Part shown: positions 20,395-32,406 of the stretch, one piece after another
Position numbering within the stretch: the stretch's first letter is position 1
How the letters are laid out: every line of letters starts with the position of its first letter
From: Norana najaformis
Lineage: Eukaryota; Annelida; Clitellata; Crassiclitellata; Hormogastridae
NCBI GenBank assembly: GCA_964023275.1
Contig: OZ029916.1
Coordinates: 25,620,953-25,684,952 of the forward strand
DNA length: 64,000 nt
Direction: 5' to 3'
Position numbers and translations under genes: made by a program
Notes under the pieces: generated by a model
The model's database searches: none
Told to the model about the DNA's origin: nothing
Seen by the model: only the letters and a program-made list of their open reading frames with translations

Positions 20395-21672
20395 ATGCCA
20401 CTCACCTGGTTTCCAAAAGCTACACATCGGTGTTTGATGTTCATCGCACGGCTATCGCTGGCTATGACGACGTTTTCAGCGCATTCCATAGATGGCCCTC
20501 CGCAATTACCGCCGTGTCCGTCTGTCGAATGCGACTGTAGGTATTTCGGTCAACCAAGCGATATAGCTGTTCAATGTCCGCGAATCGAACGCCAGATCCC
20601 GATTTTCGCAGAGACAAACGTCACATTCGGAAGTCTGTCCCTGGCCCGGGCGAACATCGCCTCACTGACGGGTAAGTCATTTCGGGTCATTCGCCTAAGA
20701 GCCCTCGACCTCAGCGGCAACCCTCTGACTTCAAAGACCTGTCCAGCAGACGCCTTTGTCGGCCTCGAAACCGTGCTTGAGGTAATCTCGCTAGCGGACT
20801 GCCGCCTGAACCTCATCCCAGCGGCCCTGGCCCGTCTGGAGAATCTCAGAACCCTTCATCTCGACAGAAACCGAATCTCGTTCGTGTCGAAAGGAATCTT
20901 CCGGAAGAACGTTCGACTGGTCAGAGTCTTCCTTCAGAGGAATTCCATCAGACGCATCGAAGGCGGCTCGTTCGATTCTCTCGTCTTTCTCGAAGAGCTC
21001 AAGCTCTCCGAAAATCACCTAGCTTCTTTACCTCGTCAGCTGTTCTCGAAACTATCGCGGTTGACAAACCTGGACGTATCGTCCAACTTCCTCCACCAGG
21101 TCATCCCAGGAACGTTCCAGGGACTACGGAAGCTGGAGTGGCTCGATCTGCGCTCCAACATCTTTCACTTCGTCGCCCCAGCGATGTTCCGTGGACTCAG
21201 AAACCTTGAGAACCTCCGATTGGACAAAAACCCCTTGCTCGACATCGAAGGCGGAACCTTCGCGGAACTGAAGAAGCTCAAGTCGCTTTCGCTAGATGTC
21301 GCTAGGAACACGACGATCAGTGGCGCTGCCTTTCGAGGCCTGCGCCAGCTACGCACCCTGTCCTTGGGCCAGATGGGAACAGAGACGTTGCCCCACAGGG
21401 CATTCGCATCGATGAACAGTCTGCGCCATCTGTCGATTATCGAACACGGTGGCAAGTTCCGCGGACTGTCGCTGGGTCACTTCCGGTCCGACATGGACTT
21501 TCGGTTGCTGAGGGTGTGGATGGAACCGATACATCAGTGCCGATGCAACGCCGCCTGGATACGCCATCTGACTGCTCGAGGGGCATCTGTTCACGGTTCA
21601 TGTGGCTCCAACCAACAACAGATTCAATGCAACCACGACCCACTCCCACCTACTCTGCCGATAACTCACTGA
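20395..21672 (+). CDS. Secreted leucine-rich-repeat protein, single exon, 425 aa
   Basis: Start chosen at the first in-frame ATG (20395). Residues 1-31 look like a signal peptide with a hydrophobic CLMFIARLSLAM core. A Cys-rich N-terminal cap follows (CPSVECDC near 41-48, C61). About ten LRRs run from roughly residue 98 to 360, with units such as LRALDLSGNPL, LRTLHLDRNRI and LEWLDLRSNIF. A C-terminal cap has Cys 382, 384, 403 and 412. There is no membrane helix or GPI-like tail after the cap, so an extracellular binding or adhesion role is likely; no specific ligand can be named. The 1.28 kb frame is uninterrupted and GC-richer than its flanks. The same architecture occurs in LRR ectodomains of receptors, so a downstream exon adding a TM is possible, but the frame ends in a plain stop and I saw no such exon. 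Confidence 0.88.
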   Translation: MPLTWFPKATHRCLMFIARLSLAMTTFSAHSIDGPPQLPPCPSVECDCRYFGQPSDIAVQCPRIERQIPIFAETNVTFGSLSLARANIASLTGKSFRVIRLRALDLSGNPLTSKTCPADAFVGLETVLEVISLADCRLNLIPAALARLENLRTLHLDRNRISFVSKGIFRKNVRLVRVFLQRNSIRRIEGGSFDSLVFLEELKLSENHLASLPRQLFSKLSRLTNLDVSSNFLHQVIPGTFQGLRKLEWLDLRSNIFHFVAPAMFRGLRNLENLRLDKNPLLDIEGGTFAELKKLKSLSLDVARNTTISGAAFRGLRQLRTLSLGQMGTETLPHRAFASMNSLRHLSIIEHGGKFRGLSLGHFRSDMDFRLLRVWMEPIHQCRCNAAWIRHLTARGASVHGSCGSNQQQIQCNHDPLPPTLPITH

Positions 21673-22258
21673 TCCCTTTATCCTCCCGCCCCAGTCTTTT
21701 CTTTCCCTTCATCCTCCCGCCCCATTCCCTACTTCTTTTCATATCTCCTTCCCTCTCCTGCCGGCCTTCCTCCTTCCCTCATTTCATTTATTCCTCCTTC
21801 AATCCCTCTCTCTTCCCTCCTTCTTTCCCTCTTATCTCACTCCCTCTCTCATCCCTGCCTTCATCTAGTCTAGCACAGCCTGTTTTCCAATAGACAGAGA
21901 CTTGCGTCGTTTTACGATGATTCAGACTGTGACGCATTCGAACTTAGGCCCCTAGGAGTCTCACTGGATCGAACCCGATGAAATGATGGAGCTGTTGCTC
22001 GCTCACCAGCGCTAGGCCTATCTGCCTGGCTCGCCCTTTCTAATACCAGACCCTCAGAGAAAACTCTGCACTAACATGAACCCTGTTCTACTGTAAAAGT
22101 ATTGGATGTTTTTAGAATTTACATTATTCAGTTTTTCAGTTTGCATAACACTATATTACACACAGGTCTTTCCTTCGAAGCTTCTAGAGAGCTTCATTAC
22201 ATTAGTGAGTTGGTTCTCTGTGTTTTACGTCAATCTTCCCCATGTGACAGCATCGTTA

Positions 22259-22264
22259 AATAAA
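22259..22264 (+). terminator. Possible poly(A) signal of the LRR gene
   Basis: AATAAA about 590 nt after the LRR stop, beyond a CT-rich stretch (about 21672-21880). Plausible but untested. Confidence 0.25.
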
Positions 22265-22299
22265 CGTTATCAAATAGAATTGAAATCTGAGCCTTGGAC

Positions 22300-24490
22300 T
22301 AGATTTTAGTTGAAAAAAAACAAATATGGCTGACTGAGTTGCGAGCTGCAGAATGATTGTACCTTTTGTTTGTTCCCAAAGGGTCATGCGGATTATTTGC
22401 TATCATCAAAAGTCGTTGTAGGCCTGACTTACAGTGGTGATGTATCAAAAACATCTGACAGCTTAGTATAACTTAACTTCTTGCATTTCTATCAGGAACA
22501 TTTATTTTTGAAGTCAAGTATAATAAATAGTATGGCTATACGGAAAAACTATTTCATAATTAACAATCTGGCACCATAGGAAGATCATATCCAGCAAAAG
22601 TGTTTCACTGTGACCTTATAACAACTAACAAAACTGTTAACTGCCATAAATTAATAGTCAATGCTTTGAACTAAATACTATACTTGAAAATAGATGAACA
22701 AAAGATAATTCACAATTAATTTTATGTGTAGACATATCACAGCAACCTTAGAACAAACTCAAGGGAGAAATTCTAAAAGATCAAAAGGATTACTAGTAAC
22801 ATATAAAATAAATTTAAAAATACCAAAAACTTAAATCTAAATGCCATATATGAAAATACATTAACAGATCAATTCAAACTACAACAAATAATTATGGTCC
22901 ATGGTAAGAAACTGCGGAATAAAGCATCCCTTGTTTTGTGAAGAGACTAGCGGAGGCACCTATTCCTTCAGCTGGTAAAGAATAAATTCCAAACTCCTGG
23001 ATGCAAAGTCAGTACATTGCAGAACTTCCCGTTTATTATGTCCCAGCTTACTACCTATTATTTTTATACCACAAAGTAGTAATGTTATTGTTGCCATCAT
23101 TTTATCCAAAGGCAAAACTAATTCTTCACTGTATAAAATATATTAGAAGCAAAAGGAAAATGCTGAGGAAATTGGTCTCATCCTCAGAAGTGTAGAATGT
23201 TCTAACTGCACTAGCCTTGTAATGCTAAATGCTTTTTGGGATCATTTAAAATTACTTTTATATTGTTATTCTTACTAATGCTATCACAGCAATTTTTTGA
23301 GAAACAAAAGAGATAACTTAGAATCTGAAAAGAAACGAAAACAAAGAGGTAGAACACAAAAAAGCTGGTGAAGACTGGTCTTGACAAGTTTTGCATTTAA
23401 AATCTTGTACAGCATGAATGACAAATAGCAGGATCCAGTTAAAAGTAACTAGATTTTTAATTACAATATATCTAAATTTTAAAAGAAAATAGTTGTTTAC
23501 ACATATAAAATAAGCAGACATGACAGTCACATAAACTGAGTGTTTCATTAGTCTTAAGAAACCACAAAAACACTTTTTCAAAATAACTAGTTTGCCTTAA
23601 AACTGATTAGAAGCCTTAAAGCTGATTAAAAGCCTTAAAACTGATTAAAAGCCTTAAAACTGATTAAAAGCCTTAAAACTGATTAAAAGTTAATGAAGCA
23701 CAAGAAATGTCAACATTTTTACATAAAATTCCAAATAAGTAAAATGTTACGAATTAGTTTATCACAAAAGTTCATTCAAGACCATTGCGCAGGTTCTGTA
23801 TACAAACGACCATGATATTACAACTGAAATAAATTAACTAAACTGCTTCACCTTCAAGAAGATCAAAGAACTGCAAAGCTTACTAACAAAAAATTAACAC
23901 CTTTTCAAAGACCTGTAGCTTACTGAAATAACAAAACTATCTTTAAAAGATCAGTAATAGCTTAGTGCATGCTATAAAAACATTAATACTTTAAAAATAA
24001 CTTTTATAGTTTACCCAAAAAATCAGATCTATATGTCCTGTTTTCAAAAGAAAATTGCTCACTTAAGATTTCCTCTTGTGGCAGTTTCAATAATAACTCA
24101 CCAATTCTGAAATGTGGGATACTTTCCAGTATGGGTAACATCACTCAAAAAAGAATGCTTTCTTACACATTCTGCAAATGTCTGTACATGCAGATGTAAT
24201 CTGTACAAGTTATATAGCTACAGGGTATAAACAACTAAAAAATCAGTTATTTCTGAAAGGCCTTCATTGATCAGGACCACACTTAGGCTAAAGGTCATGT
24301 GTCTCATGAGAACAAAAAAATAACTGTAATAAGCTAGCATTTCACCACTAAGTCCTGGGTTTGAATTACGATGCATTCCTGTTAAACTGCCCTTTTGCAT
24401 GAACAACATGAGTCAAGTCAAGCAAAAAATACATATAAGTGATGCTGCCAAGCGGTGTTTAGACTGCTGCCAATCAACGTGATTCAGCTA
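22300..24490. other. AT-rich intergenic region between two convergent genes
   Basis: The LRR gene (+) and ZDHHC24-like gene (-) point at each other here. Apart from the 19-bp tandem repeat nothing is recognised; part is probably the ZDHHC24-like 3' UTR. A GGGTTTGAATTAC word at 24357 may be a tRNA-like B-box of a lost SINE. Confidence 0.55.
23594..23689. repeat. 19-bp tandem repeat, five copies
   Basis: Unit GCCTTAAAACTGATTAAAA; copies 3 to 5 are nearly identical and copies 1 and 2 differ at one or two bases. It lies in the 3' flank of the ZDHHC24-like gene. Confidence 0.92.
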
Positions 24491-24496
24491 AAAGAT

Positions 24497-25336
24497 CTAA
24501 ACAACTTTTGAGAGATTCCACCAGCTCAAATGGTCATCAACTGGAAAAGGGAAGAACAATTTAAGAAACCAGTATGGCCCAAAGATCATTCTAATATTCC
24601 TCAAAATCCCTGAAGACTTTCTGCCCTTCCCTTCCAAGTATTCAAAACTCGTCTGTCCCTGAGCAATGAGAAATAGCTGCCAAACAGCTACACCAGCAGC
24701 CCCACACATCGTCAAAACAGAAACATATACAACAGCTACAATATAAACAAAGCCAAGCGTTTGAAAACCAAGCAACCACTCGAGAACAGTCACTGGGAAG
24801 ATAAAATGGTAGAACTGCATCGACACTGGACTCACATACGACACTGACAGGAAGACAGCATTTACGTAAACACTGTAAGCTGAGCCTAGAGCACAGAAGA
24901 TGCAAAACAAAACAAAGTATCGTTGATTCATTATACCGATGCAGGACCCGGTGAAAAAGCAGTGGTGGTCACGCCACAGGATGCATCGCTGGCACAGGAC
25001 GCAATGGTGTGTCCTTGGTGGCACAGATCGATCACAGGTTGTGCAGTGAGTCCAGTCAGGCCCGGGAAGGTCCCCGGTTCCATCTGATGGAAGATAACTG
25101 TTGCGAACCGACAGCAACGTGAAGTTTGTAATGATGCTGGCAAAAAGGTAGATGGCAGCTGCAATCCGTGACCAGAAGACACCTGCGGAGTCATTGTAGA
25201 CAACAGGCATTGTGTAAAAAACTGAAGTCAGCATCACCATCGCAGTGACCACGCCGAAGTATGCCACTCCACAGATGCTCATGCATTGCAGGACACTCTG
25301 ATCAGTCTTGACCCTTGACCTTGAACTGGACGGCAT
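24497..25336 (-). CDS. ZDHHC24: DHHC palmitoyltransferase, ZDHHC24-like, single coding exon, 279 aa
   Basis: Protein S-acyltransferase of internal membranes that transfers palmitate to cysteines of target proteins. The ATG at 25336 is the first in frame after an upstream in-frame TAG. Seen: TM1 (about 18-42), TM2 (about 57-77), the Cys-rich zinc-binding domain (HCTTCDRSVPPRTHHC, then CVLCQRC), the catalytic motif DHHC with Cys126 at residues 123-126, and two or more further TMs (about 139-165 and 175-225). A GQTSFE segment at 227-232 stands where the family has TTxE. The C-terminal block (FGPYWFLKLFFPFP) resembles ZDHHC24, whose human protein is of similar length, about 284 aa. All zinc-ligand Cys/His residues appear present. 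A non-coding 5' exon may exist upstream. An intronless coding region could also reflect an old retrocopy, but the intact frame argues for a working gene. Confidence 0.9.
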   Translation of the reverse strand: MPSSSRSRVKTDQSVLQCMSICGVAYFGVVTAMVMLTSVFYTMPVVYNDSAGVFWSRIAAAIYLFASIITNFTLLSVRNSYLPSDGTGDLPGPDWTHCTTCDRSVPPRTHHCVLCQRCILWRDHHCFFTGSCIGIMNQRYFVLFCIFCALGSAYSVYVNAVFLSVSYVSPVSMQFYHFIFPVTVLEWLLGFQTLGFVYIVAVVYVSVLTMCGAAGVAVWQLFLIAQGQTSFEYLEGKGRKSSGILRNIRMIFGPYWFLKLFFPFPVDDHLSWWNLSKVV

Positions 25337-25379
25337 CCTAAACTTCGTGACAAACTGGTTCACATTATTCTACCATAGT

Positions 25380-26125
25380 TCATGTCAACTGCTGAAATAA
25401 ATAGCAACATACAGCACATACATAAAAATAAATATGTACATACATACATATAGATATATACTGCATTTAATATTTCATTAAATTATCAAGCCATTATTTT
25501 TCATTAATTAAAAAGTAGTCTTTCATTCAAATTGTGAATTTATTAACAATATTTATTAGCGATATTGTCATAGGGAAAAAGGATGTTGGGTTAAAGCACA
25601 GCATAAAACAAGAAAAGATCTAACAACCAGACAACCTTCCTTACGTTGTACAGGGCACAATGATAAATCTGCAAATTTCACAATTTAATTGGAAGGAACT
25701 AGTGACTGCTGGACAGAATGATCATCCACTAAATTATATGCTTACAAGGTCATAAAAGTTGGTAACTTCACTGAACCTGAAATCATTATGCCACAGATGT
25801 CTGAACAACGGCCAATGCTGTAAAATTAAAAATTGCAAAAAACAAACTAAAATAAAACTACATTTTAATTATAGAGGGAGCCAGCAGCTGCGATGCATGC
25901 TCTCTTTTCATCGTATTTCCTAACTTCTGGCATCTCCTGAGACATGGTTTGTCTCTCCCCATACATATAAATTCCCCATCCACATTCACAACCACACATC
26001 ATCATGCTCCTGTCTATCACCTGATATATCTTTCTCTTTTGATACGCCATCCGATCATTACCCCTTCTTCACGTGCCATAACATCCTAATCCATGTCCTG
26101 ATCATGTCTTTCATTTTTTTCCTGC
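25380..26125. other. Upstream flank of ZDHHC24-like gene
   Basis: AT-rich, with a TACATA run near 25437. It should hold the promoter or a 5' non-coding exon, but no clear TATA box or donor was identified. Confidence 0.5.
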
Positions 26126-26129
26126 AGCA

Positions 26130-28230
26130 TTAGTTCAATAAAAATTGAAGCCTTCATACAAGATATCTCCTGCCCAGTTCTTGTTTTAAATCCCACTCCT
26201 CAACTGATGATCTTCTCTCTTACTACAACAAAACCTTTTCCACGATTCATGACAAACTTGCTCCTAGTATTACCAAGTCCTGCTCCCATTTTAACAATCC
26301 TTGGTAGAATTCCTATCTCCAAGCTTTAAAATCTTTCTGGCAATGCCCTGAGCGTGCTTACAAATGCACCAGTGATCCTCAACTTCTATCTGCCCTTAAA
26401 TCTGCCACAAATAAATACCATCATCTTCTGGCTATGGCTAAGAAAAGATTTTACTCTTCTCTAGTTAGTTAATGATCCTCTTGCCCTTGCCTTCTCTAGA
26501 AAACCATAAACCAACTCCTACATTGGAACTCCTCCAGCCCACTTCCTCCGTCTTCAATAGGTAAGTCGTTCTGTTCTGTATTTACGGACAAAATTTGTAC
26601 TCTCCATCTTTCTCTTCAACCTGTCTTTCCCAAGGCCACCAACAATCCACTCCCCATTCCTGACCACTCACCCTCCAAATCTTGATCCTCACTATCTGTC
26701 TTTCAACCCATATCAGACACTGAAATACGACATATGTTAAAATCTTTTAAAAAAACAGTGCAAACTTTACTTACCTCCTTACTGAGATACTGTGCATCTG
26801 TCCTTGTTCCTATCATTACCAAAATAGTTAACCTCTCCTTGTCTACTTCACTCTTTGTAACTTCCCCCCTCCTTTGCAGACACTCTGGTTACCTCTCTTT
26901 TCAAGAAACCGTAACTTCACCCGTTTCTAACCTGTCTTTCATCTCCAAATTAACTGAACAGATTGTCCTTTCTCAGATCAATGACTAACTTCCAACTCAA
27001 TTTTTAACCCACAGCAGGCTGGTTTTACTAAACGGCACTCAACTGAAACCCTACTCACTTCCATATACAACAAGCTTGTTTCTGCCATCTCTCGTCAACA
27101 TGTTTTGTGCCTCTCCCCTGATATTTCAGCAGTCTTCGATATCACTGATCACAACTTGTTACTACAAAGACTTTCAACCTGGTTTGGTTTTACTGACACT
27201 CTTAGTTACAAAGAGGGAAGTAGACAAAGATAGGTCTGAACCTCTTCTGTTTAAGCTTTACATGACCCCACTCAGTTCACTCATTAGAGCATCCTCAGTG
27301 GACCATCGCCCCTCTGCTGATGACACCCAACTATTCATCTCTATCTCTCCAAAATGTTTCACCGACTCTGTAGATCATCTTCTTCATGTGGTTACACAAA
27401 TCTCATCCTGGACGACATCTAATCTTCTATACTTGAACCCATCCAAACCAAATTCATACTTACATGCCTACGTGACCAGCTAAAGAAAACTCCTGACCCT
27501 CTCTCTCCCTCACCTTGGACTCTGCCTCCATCCACACCTTTAATATTACCTCTCCTGTCTGCAACATAGTTACAATAATCGACCAAAACCTCACCTTTTC
27601 TGTAATCACCCATCTATCCCGCTTCTGCTTCATGCATATCCATAACCTTCACAAAATCCATTCTGTGATTGTCTTCAAAACCGCATCAGCCATCATCACA
27701 TCCACAGGCCATGTAAAACTTGACTACTGCAATTCACTTTTCTTCAATATTGACACCACCTGCTCCTCTTCTGATATAACGTTTCTCATCCCTCTCGGCA
27801 CCTCGTCCATAAAATTTGGAAATCGCCCTATAGCCATTGCTGCTTCACCCTTCTTGCATAAACTCTCGCCAAGATTACGACAATTATCTGACCCATCACA
27901 TAAACTCGTCAACACTTCACCTGTTGCAATCTTAGAACAGGGATTTCGCTCAAAACCGAAAACATTCCTCTTTCACATATCAAATCAAAATTCCTCTTCT
28001 TCCCCTTGTCTGTTTTTTCAGCTCCAATTCCAAACACCGCCTACCGTAGCCGTCTGACTGTCTGCTTGCCTGAATCTTGGATCTTGACCTGGAACCGATT
28101 CTGACCCTTCCTGATTATCGAATTTGTTATAACTGCGTGCCTATAAAATAAGCTATTTCAAGCGACTGAGCCTTCATTGGGCGCTGTAGCAATCTCGAGT
28201 TTACGATTAAGATTACGATACCTGTAACGG
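26130..28230 (+). mobile_element. L2-type LINE, 5'-truncated and frame-broken, with 3' tail
   Basis: Runs from the linker before the reverse transcriptase to the 3' tail. Recognisable in order: LLHWNSSSPLPPSS, VLVPIITKIVNLSLSTSLF, PVSNLSFISKLTEQIV, the catalytic-site region altered to SADDTQLFISIS (YADD expected), VKLDYCNSLFFN, and LRQLSDPSHKLVNTSP followed by SKPKTFLFH. Stops and frameshifts split it into pieces (26734-26988, 27076-27483, 27515-28057). The tail GGGCGCTGTAGCAATCTCGA then TTACGATTAAGATTACG ends it. Dead. Confidence 0.8.
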
Positions 28231-28834
28231 CATACATACGAATTAGCAATGAAAGCATTCCACTTTAGGAAAGCTTCACTTATAATTTCTACACACAAAG
28301 AAGGCATATTGCTCCGGCAAAACCTATAAGAACGATCGAAGAGAAAATTCGCATACCGAATTCGTTTAAAGAAAGCAATTTTCAACTCAAAACATCTCTC
28401 GCCTGGCGACTGTAGTCATGCAAAACACAAATTTCATAAGAGAAATACTTGATTTTGTTGCTCGTTTCAATAAACCCCGCCTCTATAATCGCGTGCTTGG
28501 TGGGTTCTTTTGGAAGTCTAAATCGCGACTGCCTAAAAGCGTATACAGATTTGAGTCATTAGCTCTAATTTCATTCAGAGTCTGTATAGTCAGTGATTGA
28601 TAAATACTAAAAAATTATTTTAAATAAATAAATTTTGTTTGGCTCGCATTAGTGAACAACATGAATTAAGTGCAGGAAATGGCATTTCGAGTCTCGAATG
28701 TACAGCAGAAAACTCGCTAGTCGTAAAATAATAATATTGTTACTAGACATTAAAATATTAAATGACTCCTATAGCTATCAACTAACGTATGCTTGACAGG
28801 CTACGCTGATGTAGCCTGTATAAGCCTATGCTAT

Positions 28835-28925
28835 GAATACGCTTGCAAATAAGATGGTTCTCACGACTTTTCTTTCTTCGGGCGCTGTATAAATCTCGCG
28901 TTTACGATTACGAATATGATGCTAG
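28835..28925 (+). mobile_element. L2-type LINE tail only
   Basis: GGGCGCTGTATAAATCTCGC then GTTTACGATTACGA, preceded by AATAAGATGGTTCTCACGAC: the same tail as the 28.2 kb copy, without coding sequence. Confidence 0.65.
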
Positions 28926-31027
28926 TTGATAGGGAAAACTTCTACACTTAGTCGGCGCGTCGATAGCTGTGGCTAGTGCGTTACATGTGCAAGGTAAGTA
29001 AGTAGTTTAGAACTGTCTAACGACACTGTGCCATAACGAAATGATTAGCGTCGCTCCTCGTTTATCCAGGTTTGCAACTGGCGGAACCTCCGGACTAACG
29101 CAGTGGCGGAGTTTTGTAAATGCAACAGGTAGGCCTAAATGTACAAGTTTTTCTGTAGCGACCTTATAGCTTATTACCTTATAGCCAACGTAGATATTAC
29201 GCGTTTCTGTATCCACTGTGATGTAAATTTACCAGCAAAATAGTTTTGGGGTAAAAACGCAGATTGTAATACGGGTCGAAATGGTAAAATATGGTTAAAA
29301 TGATACAAATGATGTAAGCTATTGGTTATGTTGTACACACGTCTAGCCATTTATATAAGATACAGTAAAGTTCTGAGATGATTTGATCCCTTTGTGACAC
29401 CCATGGCAATATAGTCACTTGTCCAAACCAGGAAGCCAATATCCTTGCTAACCGCTTAGCAAGTGTCTATGTGGTTGTCTTTGAGGTACATTAAGACTTG
29501 CCTGGTGTTAAGGGTTCTATTTAAATGCCTGTAAATTTCTTCAGTTATTCAAATTGGTTGCATTAGTAGCAAAGTGGTTTTGTATGACTTGCCTACATTT
29601 TTTGGCATAGGTTTAATAAGCCTTCTTGTGCTTAGATCCTCTGGCTTTATGCCGGTGTTTCCACAAACGGGGTTTGTGATTCAGCATCTGTTGTGTTTCT
29701 TTGGGTATGTCTTACGGTTGATTAGATGAGGAGGGTGGCACCGTTTCATTGGAACACACAAACTAATGGCATGGTTTAAATGATCAGAAAATCTTGTCCA
29801 ATAATCCTCAACATTAAAACACAAAGGAGACCGCGATTGGCATTGTTACCATTTTAATCATATTTACCAATAAATTAAACATAAACGCTGAAAAATTAAT
29901 TGAAGAAGTCCATATTTCGATTTAGAAAAAAATACATTCATCAATCTGTATCAATCCGCATGCTAGGCTTAACTGTAAATGTAAACGTAAGTATTTTGAT
30001 CGAGTTTCTTCGTTAAAACTTATTACGTGACTAAAAAGTAGCCAGCATCATGCGAAAACATAAAGAAAATCATATCAAATTGCCAGTTACCCTCTTTTTC
30101 TCGAAGATGGGCTGTTTTGTCTTAGAGGGCGACAGAAGAGAAAAAAGAGATTGCCTTCCAGTTACTAGATGGCGAAAGTATACAATAATTAAGTTATTTA
30201 GTAGGCCCATAGGCCTACAAGTCGCTAACTTTCCAGACCTACTTGAGGTAAAGACGTTAAATAAATATCAAAAATAAAAAGGCGGTCAATAAATGCCCGA
30301 TTACATTACGTTACAGTTATTTGAAAATATGAATTCTCAACTGTAACTGTTTGCAAATTAGGGCCTATTATTCAAAACTATATATTTGCTTCTTAGGTTA
30401 AGTCCACAAAATAAATAGGCTTATACAACATGGCATACGGTTATACTCATAACCGTCTGCGAGCTGTAGGCCTAGTACGTGTGACGGGCATTATGTAAAT
30501 GTTTATAGCAACCGTATGGCCTCGACCCTGCTCATTTTGCAATGAATTTATCGTTATGTAGCGCCCTACAGGAAAATATACACAAGTTTCGTATTGAAAT
30601 GTTGCCAAGAAAAAGTTCTGTTGCGTCATGAGAATTGAATCCATGGCTCCAAAGCTTATAAAACATTTAATAAAATACTTTTGCAAGTGCAAAAACAATA
30701 ATAACGTTTAGGCTACTTGAAGTAAATTATCATGACTCATTCTAATTCTGAATTAGCTCATAGTTATTGACTTGGTTATTGTGTCTTGAATAAAAATGGC
30801 CTGTACTGCTTCAAGTGAAGTAGTCTGCAAAACGTAACAAAAAGTATCAAACACTAATCTAATATACATCAATATTATGTGCAATTCATTAGTTATGACT
30901 GGAGCTGTTCTGCAGACTCATCAAGACTGCGATTAATTAATATGTGTACCAAAAGATCCAGGTTCAAGTAAAAATCCTCCAACGTACATTCATTTGTTCC
31001 ATGGCGTTCAGATTGACCAATAAGGTA

Positions 31028-31135
31028 TAATAATAATACTTAATAATTAATAATAATAATAATTATTATTATTATTATATTATAATTATTATTATTATAT
31101 GATAATTATTTTTTTATTAGTATTATTATTATTAT
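31028..31135. repeat. (ATT/AAT)n palindromic AT repeat
   Basis: AATAATAATTATTATTATTA-type runs that can fold back. Confidence 0.85.
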
Positions 31136-31664
31136 TTAACCCAGAGGATTACATCCAAAGGGTAAGATTTAAAACTTATGCTTGAGAGACTTGTTACATC
31201 TGGGATGAGTATTCTTCGCTTATGTATGGTTCAGTGAAGTTCTGTACAAAGCAATTGTGTTGAAGGCGCTGAAACAGGAATAAAGTCTCACTTTTATCTC
31301 CTGATACTTGGGTTAAGTAGTGGCCAAGTTTTTTTTCATAAGGCTGAAGCCTTTCTGGTTTATGAGTTCAAGAGTTTCGAAGGCCAGATGGATAAATCAT
31401 TGCGTTGATAGGATATCCGTAAGCCTATATTTTGCCATCTTTCGTTCTGCTGCGATCCCAGCAGTGGCACCCGCGACCACGGCATTTCTGCCAGAGTGTC
31501 GGTTACTGTTGCGTCCCAGGTCAACGCGTAGGGCCTACAGCTTCATCATCCACCCTCAAACCACAAGCAGCGCCAGGAGCCAGAAGCCGGAGTATGGTGA
31601 AGAGATTTCCTTAAATCTGGCTTCATGATACTCGGCCTATTGAGGTTTTGAGAATTGCTTATTG

Positions 31665-31755
31665 TTATTACATAATTATAATTATATATAATTATATAAT
31701 AATTATTTTATAATAATTATTAATAAATAATAATTAATATTATTATTAGCCTATA
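31665..31755. repeat. AT-rich simple repeat
   Basis: ATAATTATAATTATATATAA-type words, nearly no G or C. Confidence 0.8.
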
Positions 31756-31978
31756 ATCCAACGACATGCAGTGCATTTCAATGATTAAATAGGATCTAAA
31801 TTAAAAACATTGCACTTAGGATATTTTACCGGATTAAAAATTAAATTTTAATCTTTAAAGAAAATATTCAGCTTGAACTGCCCGAAAAAATGTTTTCAGG
31901 CTTTCCGCCAAAAAGTCGCTTACTATCAATACAAAATTCTCTCAAAAGACGGTTAACTATGTGCTAAGAAGGCAGCAT

Positions 31979-31984
31979 TTTATT
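31979..31984 (-). terminator. Possible poly(A) signal of the claudin-like gene
   Basis: TTTATT on the plus strand gives AATAAA on the minus strand, 208 nt past the stop codon. The position fits a short 3' UTR. Confidence 0.4.
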
Positions 31985-32191
31985 CCTTCCTTCAATTTCG
32001 AACTGTGGTAATGAATCCTCACCGTTTGGCTCAGAATCTTAGCTAGAAACGGTATTATGCACACATATTCTGAAGTCCAGTTCTGATGTTTTGCTTTTGG
32101 CCTGGGATAAACTGAAGTCCAGCTCCATTAAGAGATGCCAAATCGAAACGCCATCACCAGATGCTGAAGCTGGGCGGCTCTGAACGGGTGT

Positions 32192-32406
32192 TTACTTCAC
32201 CCTGCGGCACCAGCATCCGATCAGAAGGAAGAGTATCGCTGACGTGATGGTCAGAACTCCGCCTGGAATGGTCATCCAGAAACACCAGTGGAAATAGATG
32301 TCGGACGTATTCTCCCAGGCGTAGTTCTCCAGAGGGCGTGATTTGGCCGCGTATGTGTTCCAGGCTCCTCCGCCGAAGACGGCCACAGCCGACGTTTGGC
32401 AACAGA
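32192..32406 (-). CDS. Claudin-like exon 3: TM3, second loop, TM4 and stop
   Basis: The acceptor is CTTGTAG and the phase agrees with exon 2. It reads CCQTSAVAVFGGGAW, a loop with an NTS sequon, then TM4 (WMTIPGGVLTITSAILFLLI) and the basic tail. The stop is at 32192-32194. Confidence 0.85.

Larger units (their letters stand above)
28930..31970. other. No gene recognised
   Basis: Mostly AT-rich with two palindromic AT blocks. Frames at 29007-29216 (-), 30050-30277 (+) and 31320-31628 (+) carry no family motif. Confidence 0.55.

Noticed and set aside
29007..29216. 69-codon minus frame
   Set aside because: No motif or splice context; length is within chance.
31432..31614. Cys-containing frame with CQSVGYCCVPG, flanked by AG and GT
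   Set aside because: It resembles a small Cys-rich exon, but no neighbouring exon, domain or continuing phase was found.
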